A stretch of 64,000 nucleotides of DNA, taken from the NCBI RefSeq assembly GCF_016862975.1, contig NZ_BONZ01000056.1:101721-165720 (forward strand). Reading direction: 5' to 3'. The notes below the pieces were generated by a model. It was not told where the DNA came from. It ran no database searches and worked only from the letters and a program-made list of their open reading frames with translations. This DNA is from Rugosimonospora africana. Lineage in GTDB: Bacteria > Actinomycetota > Actinomycetes > Mycobacteriales > Micromonosporaceae. The position numbers were made by a program, and so were the translations under genes. Of this stretch, positions 25,019 through 33,164 are shown in pieces (position 1 is the first letter of the stretch; each line of letters begins with the position of its first letter).

Positions 25019-25501
25019 TCAGCGCGCCGCGGTGAGCTGTGCGACGAGTTCGTCGAGCCGGGCCATCGAGTCCTCGACGCCGGTCTCCATGCCGGACTCG
25101 ACATACCCGTCGCGGTCCTCGACGGACTGGAACACCGAGTTCTGCCGCAGCACGGTCGTACCGTCGCGTTCGTCGAATGTGATCGTGTTCAGGAATACGT
25201 GCCCGGGCACGTTCTCGTATTCATAGGTCTGCACGATGCCGTCCGGTGACGGTGTCCCGTGGTAGTAACCGCGGAACGCGTGCGGGTTCCCGTCCGTGTC
25301 GTACTGGGTGTAGCGCCAGGCGCCGCCGTCGCGGACGTCCAGCCGGTCGACGGTCATGCGTACCCCGCGCGGGCCGAGCCAGCGCACCAGAAGTGCCGGG
25401 TCGGTGTGCGCGCGGAACAGCACCTCGCGCCGAGCGGAGAACTGTCTGCTGATGAGAATCTGGGGTACTCCCGGCAGCGCGACGATGTCCGTCCGCCCCA
25501 T
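25019..25501 (-). CDS. SRPBCC (AHSA1-type) protein, ArsR partner
   Basis: A 160-residue protein with the START-like AHSA1 pattern: LISRQFSARREVLFRAHTDP, LLVRWLGPRGVRMTVDRLDV, GGAWRYTQYD, and the C-terminal helix VESGMETGVEDSMARLDELV. AHSA1/SRPBCC proteins form a ligand-binding cavity; most of those paired with ArsR regulators have no known ligand. It is 30 bp downstream of the ArsR gene in the same direction and 31 bp upstream of the SDR gene, so a three-gene operon is likely. A second ArsR-SRPBCC pair is at 48225-49033. Confidence 0.9.
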   Translation of the reverse strand: MGRTDIVALPGVPQILISRQFSARREVLFRAHTDPALLVRWLGPRGVRMTVDRLDVRDGGAWRYTQYDTDGNPHAFRGYYHGTPSPDGIVQTYEYENVPGHVFLNTITFDERDGTTVLRQNSVFQSVEDRDGYVESGMETGVEDSMARLDELVAQLTAAR

Positions 25502-25531
25502 GCCGTGCTCCTTTTCGGTAGGCGCGAGCGG

Positions 25532-25867
25532 TCAGTCCGCCTGCTCGCCGTCGAGCGCGGCGAGAAGTTCGTCGAGCCGGTCGTAGCTCTCGTCCCAGTA
25601 CTCCCGGTATCGGGCGAGCCACGCGGTCGCCTCGCGCAGCGGCCGCGCCTGAAGGTGGCTCAACCGTGCGGTCGCGCGGCGGCTGCGGGAGATGAGCCCG
25701 GCCTGCTCCAGGACCCTCAGGTGCCGGGAGATGGCCGGCTGGGACATGCTGAACGGCTCGGCGAGCGTCGCGACGGTCGCCTCGCCCTTGGTCAGTCGCG
25801 CGAGGATGGCCCGACGGGTCGGGTCGGCGAGCGCACCGAACACCGCGCTGAGCTGGTCTACAGGCAT
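25532..25867 (-). CDS. ArsR-family transcriptional regulator
   Basis: A 111-residue winged-helix protein: [20 protein letters not shown], then [20 protein letters not shown] (recognition helix) and [20 protein letters not shown] (wing). The metal-binding ELCVCDL-type motif is absent, which places it among the ArsR members that pair with SRPBCC proteins and are not metal sensors. It is first in an operon with the SRPBCC and SDR genes. A symmetrical operator candidate lies 2 bp upstream of the start codon (25870-25901), so autorepression is likely. Confidence 0.93.
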   Translation of the reverse strand: MPVDQLSAVFGALADPTRRAILARLTKGEATVATLAEPFSMSQPAISRHLRVLEQAGLISRSRRATARLSHLQARPLREATAWLARYREYWDESYDRLDELLAALDGEQAD

Positions 25868-25869
25868 CG

Positions 25870-25901
25870 ATAACCACTCTGTTTAGAAACGAATCGGTTA
25901 T
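25870..25901 (-). promoter_or_regulatory. Symmetrical operator candidate for the ArsR gene
   Basis: The sequence is ATAACC-N5-GTTTAGAAAC-N5-GGTTAT, 32 bp, with both nested inverted repeats centred on the same point (between 25885 and 25886). It ends 2 bp before the ArsR start codon and is strikingly AT-rich against the surrounding DNA. On the minus strand TATAAC (25896-25901) could be the -10 box, so a bound repressor would block the promoter. This is inference from symmetry and position. Confidence 0.65.
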
Positions 25902-25919
25902 AGAGTGCCGCGGCCGGCG

Positions 25920-26060
25920 GCCGCTGTCAAGCCGACCGGCTTCACGCCGGGCCGGTGTCGGGTCGGGCGGGTGTCGGATCGGGCGGTGTCGGGTCGGGCT
26001 GCTGTGAAGCCGAGCGGGTGTCGGGTCGAGCCGGTGCCGGTCGAGGCGGTGCCGGTCCGA
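25920..26060. repeat. Degenerate GC-rich repeat region
   Basis: The gap between the ArsR start and the methyltransferase stop is filled with imperfect copies of a roughly 18-bp motif, CGGGTGTCGGGTCGGGC and variants (about six), interrupted by a GAAGCCGAGC segment related to the AAGCCGACCGGCTTC palindrome at its left end. No open frame with protein character is present. The organisation suggests minisatellite expansion. Confidence 0.5.
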
Positions 26061-26063
26061 GCG

Positions 26064-26861
26064 TCAGGCTCGCCGGGCGATGGCGAGCAGGTGGCTGCTC
26101 GCGCCCAGCAGGCTCGGCTCGTCCTCGATCTGCCGCACCATGTCCAGAACGAGCTCCGGGCCGCCGGGCTCGTCGAGGAGGTCGTTCAGCGCCTCCCCGC
26201 TAATCCACAGTGGACTCTCGGTGGCGACGACGCGCTCCAGGACCAGCCCCGCATCGGCCACCTCGTCCGGAAGCTCCTCGGGACGGTGGAAGTACGCCGT
26301 GGTGAACCACCGCTCGTCGCCGTCGGTGTTGTGGTGCTCCCCGCTCTCCAGTACCCGGTCGATGATGGGCCGGAAGCGCGCCTCGCGGACGAAGCCCCGG
26401 ACGAACCCGTCGAAGAAGCTGGCGAACCGGCTGATGGTCGCGGCCACCGCCACTCCGCCCGGCCGCAGCACGCGAGCCGCCTCGCGCCAGGCGGACACCC
26501 GGTCGTCCCGGTCCGGAAGGTGGTACAGCGGCCCGAGCAGCAGCACGGCGTCGGCGCTGCCGTCCCGCGCCGGCAGCGTCCGGGCGTCGCCCAGCGTCGC
26601 GGTCACTCCGGGCAGCGCGCTGGCGTCGGCGACGTGCTCCGGCACCGGATCCACCAGGTGCACCCGGTAGCCGGCCCGGGCCAGCGGCGCGGCATATACA
26701 CCGGTGGCGCCGCCGACGTCCAGGACCAGGGCCGGGGCCGGTGGCAGCACTCGGGTCAGCACGTCCCAGGTGCGCAGGAATTCAAGCCGGCCGTGCCCTT
26801 CGGCGAGCCGGCTGCGTTCGCCGCCGGCACGGTAGTAGTCCAGGATTTCGGTGGGCAGCAT
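26064..26861 (-). CDS. Class I SAM-dependent methyltransferase
   Basis: The ATG at 26861 with GAGG nine bases upstream gives 265 residues; an ATG at 26870 is an alternative. The Rossmann SAM-binding motif I is ALVLDVGGATGVYAAPLA. The acidic end of strand 2 is HLVDPVPEHV, and motif II/III regions are LGDARTLPARDGSADAVLLL and VLRPGGVAVAATISRFASFF. This is a small-molecule methyltransferase of the UbiE/COQ5-like group; the substrate is unknown. It is transcribed alone, divergent from the DUF952 gene, which starts 56 bp away. Confidence 0.9.
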   Translation of the reverse strand: MLPTEILDYYRAGGERSRLAEGHGRLEFLRTWDVLTRVLPPAPALVLDVGGATGVYAAPLARAGYRVHLVDPVPEHVADASALPGVTATLGDARTLPARDGSADAVLLLGPLYHLPDRDDRVSAWREAARVLRPGGVAVAATISRFASFFDGFVRGFVREARFRPIIDRVLESGEHHNTDGDERWFTTAYFHRPEELPDEVADAGLVLERVVATESPLWISGEALNDLLDEPGGPELVLDMVRQIEDEPSLLGASSHLLAIARRA

Positions 26862-26916
26862 GCCGACCATCCTCGGCGCCGCCGGAAGGCGCCGGCAACC
26901 CATTAGTGTTGATGGA

Positions 26917-27255
26917 ATGATCTACAAGCTGCTGGCGTCCGGCGAGTGGGCGCGGGCTCAGCCGTGCGGCCGGTACGACGGCTCGGCGGTGGACCTGCAG
27001 GACGGGTTCATCCACTTCTCCGGCAGGGACCAGGTGGTGGAGACGGCGGCCCGGCACTTCGCCGGGCAGACCGGGCTCGTCATGCTCAGCGTCGACGAGG
27101 CGCGGCTGGGTGAACAGTTGCGCTGGGAGACGTCCCGGGGCGGTGCGCTGTTCCCGCACCTGTACGGTCCGCTGCCGGTCGACGCCGTGGTGGCCGTGGC
27201 GCGGGTACCGGAAAATGTGCCGGTCGCGGACGCGGTCGCGGCGTTGCTGGAGTAG
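26917..27255 (+). CDS. DUF952 domain protein
   Basis: The ATG at 26917 gives 112 residues opening MIYKLLASGEWARAQPCGRY, with the DUF952 hallmark DGFIHFSGRDQVVETAARHF and the later LRWETSRGGALFPHLYGPLP. The family is small, cytoplasmic and of unknown function, with some structural similarity to ADP-ribosyltransferase-like folds reported. It is a monocistronic gene, convergent with the nitroreductase and separated from it by a terminator-like hairpin. Confidence 0.9.
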   Translation: MIYKLLASGEWARAQPCGRYDGSAVDLQDGFIHFSGRDQVVETAARHFAGQTGLVMLSVDEARLGEQLRWETSRGGALFPHLYGPLPVDAVVAVARVPENVPVADAVAALLE

Positions 27256-27262
27256 TCCCGCG

Positions 27263-27289
27263 GGGCCGGCCGGGTTCGCCGACCGGCCC
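27263..27289. terminator. Hairpin between DUF952 and nitroreductase genes
   Basis: GGGCCGGCCGG (27263-27273) pairs with CCGACCGGCCC (27279-27289) with a single mismatch and a 5-base loop. It lies in the 57-bp gap between two convergent genes. No U-tract is seen. Confidence 0.6.
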
Positions 27290-27312
27290 GCTCGGCCTTC
27301 TGCCGATCGCGC

Positions 27313-27753
27313 TCAGCCCTCGGCCGGCTCGGCGATGAAGACCGGGATTTGGCGCGTGGTCTTCTTCTGGTAGTCGGCGTAGTCGGGGTAGGCGGCGACC
27401 GCGCGCTCCCACCAGGCGTCCCGCTCCGGCCCGGACAGCTCGCGGGTGACCATCCTGGCCCTTGTGGGCCCGTCCTGCACCTCGACGTTCGGGTCGGCGA
27501 TCAGGTTGTAGTACCAGCGCGGGTGCTCCGGCGACCCACCCTGCGACGCGACCAGCCCGTACCGGCCCTCGTGCTCGACACGCATCAGCGGCGTCTTGCG
27601 GATCTTGCCAGTCTTCGCGCCCCGGTTGGTGACCACGATCACCGGCGTTCCCCGCAGGTCGGTACCCCGGGTGCCGCCCGAGCTCTCGTACTCCTCGACC
27701 TGGTCGCGGACCCATCGCCGGGGACTCGGCTCGTACTCATCTGCCACGGTCAT
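27313..27753 (-). CDS. F420-type nitroreductase (Ddn/DUF385 family)
   Basis: A 146-residue protein from ATG 27753. The motifs GGTRGTDLRGTPVIVVTNRG, KTGKIRKTPLMRVEHEGRYG and VASQGGSPEHPRWYYNLIAD are the Ddn-family core, with the TGKIRK loop contacting the F420 phosphate region. Members use reduced deazaflavin F420 to reduce quinones, nitro compounds or other substrates. The F420 dependence is a family inference. The gene is upstream of nothing on its strand until the convergent terminator, and is transcribed away from the aldehyde oxidase operon. Confidence 0.88.
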   Translation of the reverse strand: MTVADEYEPSPRRWVRDQVEEYESSGGTRGTDLRGTPVIVVTNRGAKTGKIRKTPLMRVEHEGRYGLVASQGGSPEHPRWYYNLIADPNVEVQDGPTRARMVTRELSGPERDAWWERAVAAYPDYADYQKKTTRQIPVFIAEPAEG

Positions 27754-27796
27754 GATCCTTAGTAAACTCCCCGGACCGGACGCCGTACACGGCCGG

Positions 27797-29890
27797 CTAC
27801 CAGGCCACGAGCTTGTCGAGAGTGATGGGCAGGTCGCGGATCCGCACGCCCGTGGCGTGGTAGACCGCGTTGGCGATGGCCGCCGCGGTACCCACGATGC
27901 CCAGCTCGCCGACGCCCTTGGTGCCCATCGGGTTGACGTACGGGTCGTCCTCATCCAGGCAGTGCACCTCGACGTCGCCGACGTCGGCGTTGGAGCTGAC
28001 GTGGTACGTCGCGAGGTCCTGGTTGACCACGTGACCGAAGCGAGGGTCGAGCACCCCCTCCTCGTGCAGCGCCATAGACAGGCCCATCGTCATGCCACCG
28101 AGCAGCTGCGAGCGCGCCGTCTTCGGGTTGACGATGCGGCCGGCGGCGAACACGCCGAGCAGCCGGGGTACCCGCACCTCGCCGGTCTCCGCGTTCACCC
28201 GTACCTCGGCGAACTGGGCGCCGAAGCTGTGCAGGGCGTATTGGCTGGCGTACCGGTTCTCCGGCATCCGTGCGGTCACTTCCAGCCCCTGGCGCGGGAT
28301 GGAGCCGCCCCGGCCCAGCCGGTCGCGCAGTTGGCCCGCCGCCTCGCAGATGACCGCTCCCCAGCTGGCGATGCCCGACGAGCCACCGGCCGAGCTCGCG
28401 TTCGGGTACGCGGTGTCGCCGATGCGCAGGTCGACGCTGCCCACCGGTACGCCGAGGGCGTCGGCGGCCACCTGGGTCAGCGCGGTCCAGGTGCCGGTGC
28501 CCATGTCCGCGGCCGCGATCAGCACCGTGTACCGGCCGTCCGGGTCCGCCCGGATCGTCGCCATCGAGCCCGACTGCTGCAACGCGTGGTACGTGGAGGC
28601 GGCCACCCCGGTGCCGACCAGCCAGCCGAGCTCGTTGCGCGCCCTCGGCTTCGGGTCGCGGTGCTCCCAGTCGAAGCGCTGCGCGCCCTCCTGCAGGCAG
28701 CCGATCAGGTTGCGACTGCTGAACGGCAGCCCGCTGGCCGGATGGATCTCGGGCTCGTTGCGGATGCGCAGCTCGATCGGGTCGATCCCGCACTCCACCG
28801 CCAACTCATCCATGGCGCACTCGATGGCGAACATCCCCGGGCAGTCGCCGGGCGCCCGCATGATGCAGGGTGTCGGGACATCCAGGGACGTGACGAGCTG
28901 GCGGGTGCGCAGGTTCGGTGCGGCGTAGATGGTCGCCGTGGGCCGGGTGCAGTGTTCCGCGTACTCCACGAGTTTCGAGGTGGCCGACGTGCTGCTGTGC
29001 GAGAACGCCATGATGCGGCCGTCGCGTTCGGCGCCGATCTGCAGCCGCTGGACGGTCGGCGGCCGGTACCCGGCCTGGGAGAACATCTGTTGCCGGGTGA
29101 GCGCGAACTTCACCGGCCGGTTGGGCACCATCCGGGCGGCCAGCAGGGTGAGCACCACGTCGGGATTCGCGTGGACCTTCGACCCGAACGCGCCGCCGAC
29201 GTTGGATGACACCACCCGTACCCGCCCGGGATCCAGCCCGAACAGTGCGGTGACGACGTCCCGGATGCCGGACACGCCCTGCGTGGACACGTAGAGCGTG
29301 AGGCCGTCCTCGGACCACAGCGCGGCCGTGGTGTGCGGTTCCAGCGGATTGTGGTACTGCCGGGCGGTGGTGTAGACGCGGTCCAACCGAACCGGGGCGG
29401 ACGTCAGCACGGCGTCGACGTCGCCCTTGTCCAGCTCCATCGGGAACTGGGCCGAGGCCGCCGACGGTACCCAGAAGTCGTCGCGGTCCCCGTGCAGCTC
29501 GACGTCGTGCGGCTCCTCCTGGTATTCGAGCCGGACCAGCGATGCGGCGTGCCGGGCGATCTCCGAGGTCTCCGCGATCACCCCGGCGACGAACTGGTTG
29601 CGGAACGCGACCCGGTCGGACTGCAGGATGTTCAGCTCGCCCTGGCCGGCCGGAATGTTGGTGCGCGGCGCGTTGTACTGGTTGAGAACCATGAGCACGC
29701 CTGGAGTGGAGCTGGCCGAACGGCAGTCGATGCCGATAATCCGCCCGCGGGCGATGGTGGACTGCACCGGGTACAGGTAGGCCGGATGGTCGAGCGGTTG
29801 TTCGAAGGCGTACCGGGCCACGCCGCGTACCTTGTCCGGGCCGTCGATCCGGTCGATTACCTCGCCCATTGCCCGGGCCGTGACGGTCAT
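27797..29890 (-). CDS. Molybdenum-binding subunit, PaoC-like aldehyde oxidase
   Basis: A 697-residue protein whose ATG (29890) overlaps the stop of the FAD-subunit gene by 4 bases. It opens [20 protein letters not shown], the usual entry of xanthine oxidase-family large subunits. Molybdopterin-site segments include [40 protein letters not shown] and, at the C-terminus, [20 protein letters not shown], which carries the conserved active-site Glu. It is the third gene of a 2Fe-2S/FAD/Mo operon in PaoABC order. The short length (about 700 residues, against about 760 for CoxL types) agrees with PaoC. The likely reaction is oxidation of aldehydes to carboxylic acids. Confidence 0.92.
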   Translation of the reverse strand: MTVTARAMGEVIDRIDGPDKVRGVARYAFEQPLDHPAYLYPVQSTIARGRIIGIDCRSASSTPGVLMVLNQYNAPRTNIPAGQGELNILQSDRVAFRNQFVAGVIAETSEIARHAASLVRLEYQEEPHDVELHGDRDDFWVPSAASAQFPMELDKGDVDAVLTSAPVRLDRVYTTARQYHNPLEPHTTAALWSEDGLTLYVSTQGVSGIRDVVTALFGLDPGRVRVVSSNVGGAFGSKVHANPDVVLTLLAARMVPNRPVKFALTRQQMFSQAGYRPPTVQRLQIGAERDGRIMAFSHSSTSATSKLVEYAEHCTRPTATIYAAPNLRTRQLVTSLDVPTPCIMRAPGDCPGMFAIECAMDELAVECGIDPIELRIRNEPEIHPASGLPFSSRNLIGCLQEGAQRFDWEHRDPKPRARNELGWLVGTGVAASTYHALQQSGSMATIRADPDGRYTVLIAAADMGTGTWTALTQVAADALGVPVGSVDLRIGDTAYPNASSAGGSSGIASWGAVICEAAGQLRDRLGRGGSIPRQGLEVTARMPENRYASQYALHSFGAQFAEVRVNAETGEVRVPRLLGVFAAGRIVNPKTARSQLLGGMTMGLSMALHEEGVLDPRFGHVVNQDLATYHVSSNADVGDVEVHCLDEDDPYVNPMGTKGVGELGIVGTAAAIANAVYHATGVRIRDLPITLDKLVAW

Positions 29891-31254
29891 GCCGGCGGTC
29901 CGCTCGGTTCCGGTCCGGATTCCATCTCGGGATCCATGATGGCGGGGTCGATCGCCGGGCCGCCCTGAGGTTGCGCGCCGGGGTTGTTGGGCGGCTGCGC
30001 GGCGCCGGGGTCTTGCGGCTGCGCGGCATGTCGCGGCTGGGCGCGGTCCTGTGGTGGCGTGGCCTCTTGCGGCCGCGTGGCCTCTTGTGGCTGCTCGGCC
30101 TCTTCTGGCGGCGCGGCATGTCGCGGCTGGGTGCGGTCTTGTGGCGGCGCTGCCCCGGCGGCGGCCGCCGGCGGTGCATTCGGGTCCAGGCCGCGCTCGG
30201 CCGCGTTCGGGTCCGGCCCGCTGGGGTCCGGGGCGTCCGGACTCGCCGGCGGCGGCGCCATGCCGCCCAGGTCCGGCCCGGCGAGGTCCAGCAGCGTGCG
30301 CACGATGGTGTTGCGGGCGAGCGGCACCTTGAACGCGTTGCCGGGCAACGGATCGGCTTCGGCGAGTTCGGCCTCCGCCGCCTGCCGGAATCGTTCCTCC
30401 GAGACCGGGCCGCCGCGCAGCGCGTCCTCCGCGATCCGGGCCCGCCACGGCTTGTGCGCCACGCCGCCCAACGCGATCCGTACGTCGCGGACCATGCCGT
30501 CGGCCACGTCCAGGATTGCCGCGACCGAGACCAGGGCGAAGGCGTACGAGGCGCGGTCGCGCACCTTGCGGTACCGGGCCCGGACCCCGTCCGGCAGCGG
30601 CGGCAGGTCGATCGCGGTGATGAGTTCGCCGTGCTCCAGAACCGTGTCGTGCTCGGGATCCTGGCCCGGCAGCCGGTGCAGCTCGGCGACCGGGATGCTG
30701 CGCTCGCCGTTCGGGCCGAGCGTGTGCACGACCGCTTCCAGCGCGACCATCGCCACCGCCATGTCGGACGGGTGGGTGGCCACGCACGCCGGAGAGATCC
30801 CGAGGATGCCCAACTCGCGGTGGTACCCGTCGATCGCGGAACATCCCGAGCCCGGCTGCCGCTTGTTGCACCCGGTCGTCACGTTCTGGAAGTACACGCA
30901 GCGCGTGCGCTGCAACAGGTTCCCGCCGGTGGTGGCGAGGTTGCGCAGCTGGCCCGACGCGCCGGAGAGGAGGGCCGCGGACAGCAGCGGGTACCGAGTG
31001 CGGATCAGCGGATCGGCGGCCAGGTCGCTGTTCGGTACGGCGGCCCCGATGCGCACCCCGCCGTCGGGCAGCTCCTCGATCCGGTCCGAGGTCAGCCGCC
31101 GTACGTCGACGAGTACGTCCGGCCGGGCGACGTCGAGCCGCATCAGGTCGACGAGGTTCGTACCGCCGCCCAGAAACGCTCCCTGCGGCTCACGGGAGAG
31201 CAGCGCCACCGCCCCGGCCACGTCGTCGGTGCGCTCATAGCGGAACGGCCTCAT
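29887..31254 (-). CDS. FAD and 4Fe-4S subunit, PaoB-like, with a long Pro/Gln/Ala tail
   Basis: A 455-residue protein from ATG 31254. It binds FAD through [20 protein letters not shown] and [20 protein letters not shown]. The Cys-rich insertion [20 protein letters not shown] followed by CSAIDG is the extra 4Fe-4S site characteristic of PaoB/YagS. The FAD domain ends near residue 330. The last approximately 125 residues are a disordered tail rich in Pro, Gln and Ala with near-repeats of PQDRxQPRHAA and QEATxPQ. This tail is not part of the family. It is coded by internally duplicated DNA (30019-30150) and may be a later expansion. Both ends overlap neighbouring genes by 4 bases, so the operon is tightly coupled. 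Confidence 0.92.
   Translation of the reverse strand: MRPFRYERTDDVAGAVALLSREPQGAFLGGGTNLVDLMRLDVARPDVLVDVRRLTSDRIEELPDGGVRIGAAVPNSDLAADPLIRTRYPLLSAALLSGASGQLRNLATTGGNLLQRTRCVYFQNVTTGCNKRQPGSGCSAIDGYHRELGILGISPACVATHPSDMAVAMVALEAVVHTLGPNGERSIPVAELHRLPGQDPEHDTVLEHGELITAIDLPPLPDGVRARYRKVRDRASYAFALVSVAAILDVADGMVRDVRIALGGVAHKPWRARIAEDALRGGPVSEERFRQAAEAELAEADPLPGNAFKVPLARNTIVRTLLDLAGPDLGGMAPPPASPDAPDPSGPDPNAAERGLDPNAPPAAAAGAAPPQDRTQPRHAAPPEEAEQPQEATRPQEATPPQDRAQPRHAAQPQDPGAAQPPNNPGAQPQGGPAIDPAIMDPEMESGPEPSGPPA
30019..30150. repeat. 90-bp spaced direct repeat in the FAD-subunit tail
   Basis: A 40-bp segment containing GCGCGGCATGTCGCGGCTGG starts at 30021 and recurs exactly 90 bp later at 30111 with only a few changes. 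Between the copies are shorter GTGGCCTCTTG repeats. All are in frame with the coding strand and produce the PQDR-PRHAA periodicity of the protein tail. Confidence 0.75.
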
Positions 31255-31784
31255 CGTCCGGCAACCTCCTTGACGGCCGGCACGATGTTGGCGTACGCGG
31301 CGCAGCGGCACAGGTTGCCGCTCATGCGTTCACGGATCTCGTCCTCCACGAGTACCCCGGAACCGCCGCCGTCGGCGCTCACGTTGGAGCTGGCGAAGTC
31401 CGGTGTGACCGCGCTCGGCCAGCCGGCACGAGCCTCGTCCAGCATGCCGACGGCCGACACGATCTGCCCCGGGGTGCAGTACCCGCACTGGAACGCGTCG
31501 TGCCGGATGAACGACTCCTGCATCGGGTGCAGCGCGCCGTCCTGCGCCAGCCCGGCGGCCGTGACGATCTGCGCGCCCTGGTGCGCCACGGCAAGCGCCA
31601 GGCAGCTGTTGACCCGCCGCCCGTCCAGCAGCACGGTGCAGGCGCCGCACTGGCCGTGGTCGCAGCCCTTCTTCGGACTCGTGTTGCCCAGCCGCTCGCG
31701 CAGCGCGTCGAGCAGGCTGGTGCGGGTGTCCACAACCAGCCGGTGTTCGGCGCCGTCCACCCGGAGGCTGATCTCGACGTCCAT
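31251..31784 (-). CDS. 2Fe-2S subunit, PaoA-like aldehyde oxidase
   Basis: A 177-residue protein from ATG 31784. The N-terminal plant-type 2Fe-2S site is [20 protein letters not shown] with a further Cys in SCLALAV. The C-terminal all-helical 2Fe-2S domain has [20 protein letters not shown] and [12 protein letters not shown]. All eight cluster cysteines are present. Unlike E. coli PaoA it lacks a Tat signal, so the enzyme should be cytoplasmic. A slightly longer linker between the last two Cys motifs ([20 protein letters not shown]) is unusual. It is the first gene of the operon, and its stop overlaps the FAD-subunit start. Confidence 0.93.
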   Translation of the reverse strand: MDVEISLRVDGAEHRLVVDTRTSLLDALRERLGNTSPKKGCDHGQCGACTVLLDGRRVNSCLALAVAHQGAQIVTAAGLAQDGALHPMQESFIRHDAFQCGYCTPGQIVSAVGMLDEARAGWPSAVTPDFASSNVSADGGGSGVLVEDEIRERMSGNLCRCAAYANIVPAVKEVAGR

Positions 31785-31807
31785 GGCACTCCGCTCCGAC
31801 GCCACTC

Positions 31808-31835
31808 GATCGTACGAACAAGTCCAAGCTACTTG
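31808..31835 (-). promoter_or_regulatory. Candidate operator upstream of the aldehyde oxidase operon
   Basis: In the 118-bp gap before the operon there is a comparatively AT-rich island. It contains a perfect palindrome TCGTACGA (31810-31817) and an inverted repeat CAAGT (31819-31823) / ACTTG (31831-31835). The position, about 25-50 bp upstream of the first start codon, fits a regulator site. No regulator gene lies nearby on either strand. Confidence 0.4.
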
Positions 31836-31902
31836 AAATGGGCGGAATACGGAGCGAAAGGTACTTAGAGCCAGCCGGTCAGCTGGGTTTGCCGGCAGGC
31901 CG

Positions 31903-33051
31903 TTAAGGGAGGGTGGCCGCCACATCGGCCGGGGCGGGCATGGCCGCGATCTCGTCGCGTACCTCCCCGGCGGCCTTTGCCAGACCCGGATCCGTGAGCA
32001 GCCGTCGCAGATGGTCGGCGGTGATCCGGCGGGGTGCCACCGCCAGCCCGGCGCCCCGCGCCGCGACCACCTCCGCGTTGTGCCGGCGGTCGCCGGGCCC
32101 GGGGACGACGAGTTGGGGCACGCCGGCGGCCAGTGCGGCGAGGATCGTTCCGGTGCCGCCGTGGTGCACGATCGCGGCGCAGCCCGCCAGCGCCTCGGCG
32201 AGCGGGATCCAGCCCACCGCCCGGATGTTCGACCCACCAGCCCGGCTCGGCGCGTCTGGCGCCGCGCCGGTGTCCGGACCGGTCGTGAGAAGCCCGGCGC
32301 GGCGGATCAGCCGCTCGCTCGGGCGGACGAGGACGAACTCGGCGTCGACGTCCGGCGCGGCGGCCACCACGGCACCCATCAGGTCGCCTCCGGCGGGTCC
32401 GGCGACGGTGCTGCGGCTGACCAGGATGCGGGGGCGGGCGGACGGTTCGCGCAGGTCGTCGGGGAGGCTGCCGTCGCCGCCGTACGGAACCGGTCGCATC
32501 GGCGTGCCCGTACGGTGCCCGACCAGGCTGGCCGGCGCGGTGCGGAGGATGGCCGTGGCCGGTGGTACGCCGTCCATCCGCGGCCGGCGCATCGCGTCGC
32601 CGACGACCCGCGCCAGCTCCGCGTCGTCGAACAGGCTGGAGCCGTGCAGTACGGCCGGGACTCCGGCCCGGGCGGCGGCGAGCGCGCCGGCGACGGCGAG
32701 CGGCTCGTGCACCACCAGGTCGGGAGCCCACTCGTCGACCAGCGCGACGACGGCGTCCGCCAGCCCCTCGTTCACCGCCGCGAACAGCAGCGAGACTCCT
32801 CGGGTGCCGGCCGTGCCGGCCAGCTCGGCGCGGGCGATCAGCGGGTGCCGCAGCATGAGCCGCCGGGCGATGGTGCCGATGTCGAACCCGGGAGCGATGT
32901 CCCGTACCGGCAGGCCGGCCGGCTGGGTACGGGCGGCGTCGCCACCGCTGGCGATCAGAACGTCGTGCCCGGCGTCGCGCATCGCGCGGGCGAGCGGGAC
33001 CATCGGGTAGAGGTGACCGACCAGTGGTGCCGAGACGAACAGAACGCGCAT
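31903..33051 (-). CDS. Macrolide-type glycosyltransferase (GT1)
   Basis: A 382-residue protein opening MRVLFVSAPLVGHLYPMVPL, the acceptor-domain start of MGT/EryCIII-like enzymes. The C-terminal donor-binding domain has VGWIPLAEALAGCAAIVHHG, the HHGGTGT motif and LVVPGPGDRRHNAEVVAARG, which contact a nucleotide-diphospho sugar. Acceptor and sugar are unknown; no biosynthetic gene cluster surrounds it. Between residues about 255 and 270 there is an extra segment (GPDTGAAPDAPSRAGG) coded by a fragment of the dispersed repeat (32242-32267). The insertion lies in the interdomain linker and leaves the motifs intact. Confidence 0.92.
   Translation of the reverse strand: MRVLFVSAPLVGHLYPMVPLARAMRDAGHDVLIASGGDAARTQPAGLPVRDIAPGFDIGTIARRLMLRHPLIARAELAGTAGTRGVSLLFAAVNEGLADAVVALVDEWAPDLVVHEPLAVAGALAAARAGVPAVLHGSSLFDDAELARVVGDAMRRPRMDGVPPATAILRTAPASLVGHRTGTPMRPVPYGGDGSLPDDLREPSARPRILVSRSTVAGPAGGDLMGAVVAAAPDVDAEFVLVRPSERLIRRAGLLTTGPDTGAAPDAPSRAGGSNIRAVGWIPLAEALAGCAAIVHHGGTGTILAALAAGVPQLVVPGPGDRRHNAEVVAARGAGLAVAPRRITADHLRRLLTDPGLAKAAGEVRDEIAAMPAPADVAATLP
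32242..32267 (-). repeat. Fragment of the dispersed repeat inside the glycosyltransferase gene
   Basis: Twenty-six bases starting CCGGCTCGGCGCGTCTG match the centre of the copy at 283-308 with one difference. The fragment is in frame and contributes part of an extra loop in the protein. It shows that the element, or a gene-conversion product of it, can enter coding sequence without disrupting the frame. Confidence 0.7.
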
Positions 33052-33096
33052 CCGTTGCTCCCCGTGTCGATGTTCAGCTGTCGGTGCGTACGTACC

Positions 33097-33164
33097 GTCA
33101 CGAGCGTCAGCCCGTCACGAGCGTCAGCCCGTCACGAGCGTCAGTGGGTCACGAGCGTCAGCTT
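33097..33164. repeat. Four 17-bp tandem repeats across a stop codon
   Basis: Units GTCACGAGCGTCAGCCC lie at 33097 and 33114 (both exact), with two variants at 33131 and 33148 that differ only at the last bases. The stop codon of the XRE-ImmA/IrrE gene (33141-33143 on the plus strand) is inside the third unit, and the fourth encodes its last residues (TLVTH). The unit is not a multiple of 3. The copies downstream of the stop look like expansions of the gene's own 3' end. Confidence 0.85.

Noticed and set aside
33097..33164. Possible CRISPR-like array (17-bp repeats)
   Set aside because: The units are directly adjacent with no spacers, and no cas gene is present. They are a tandem repeat.
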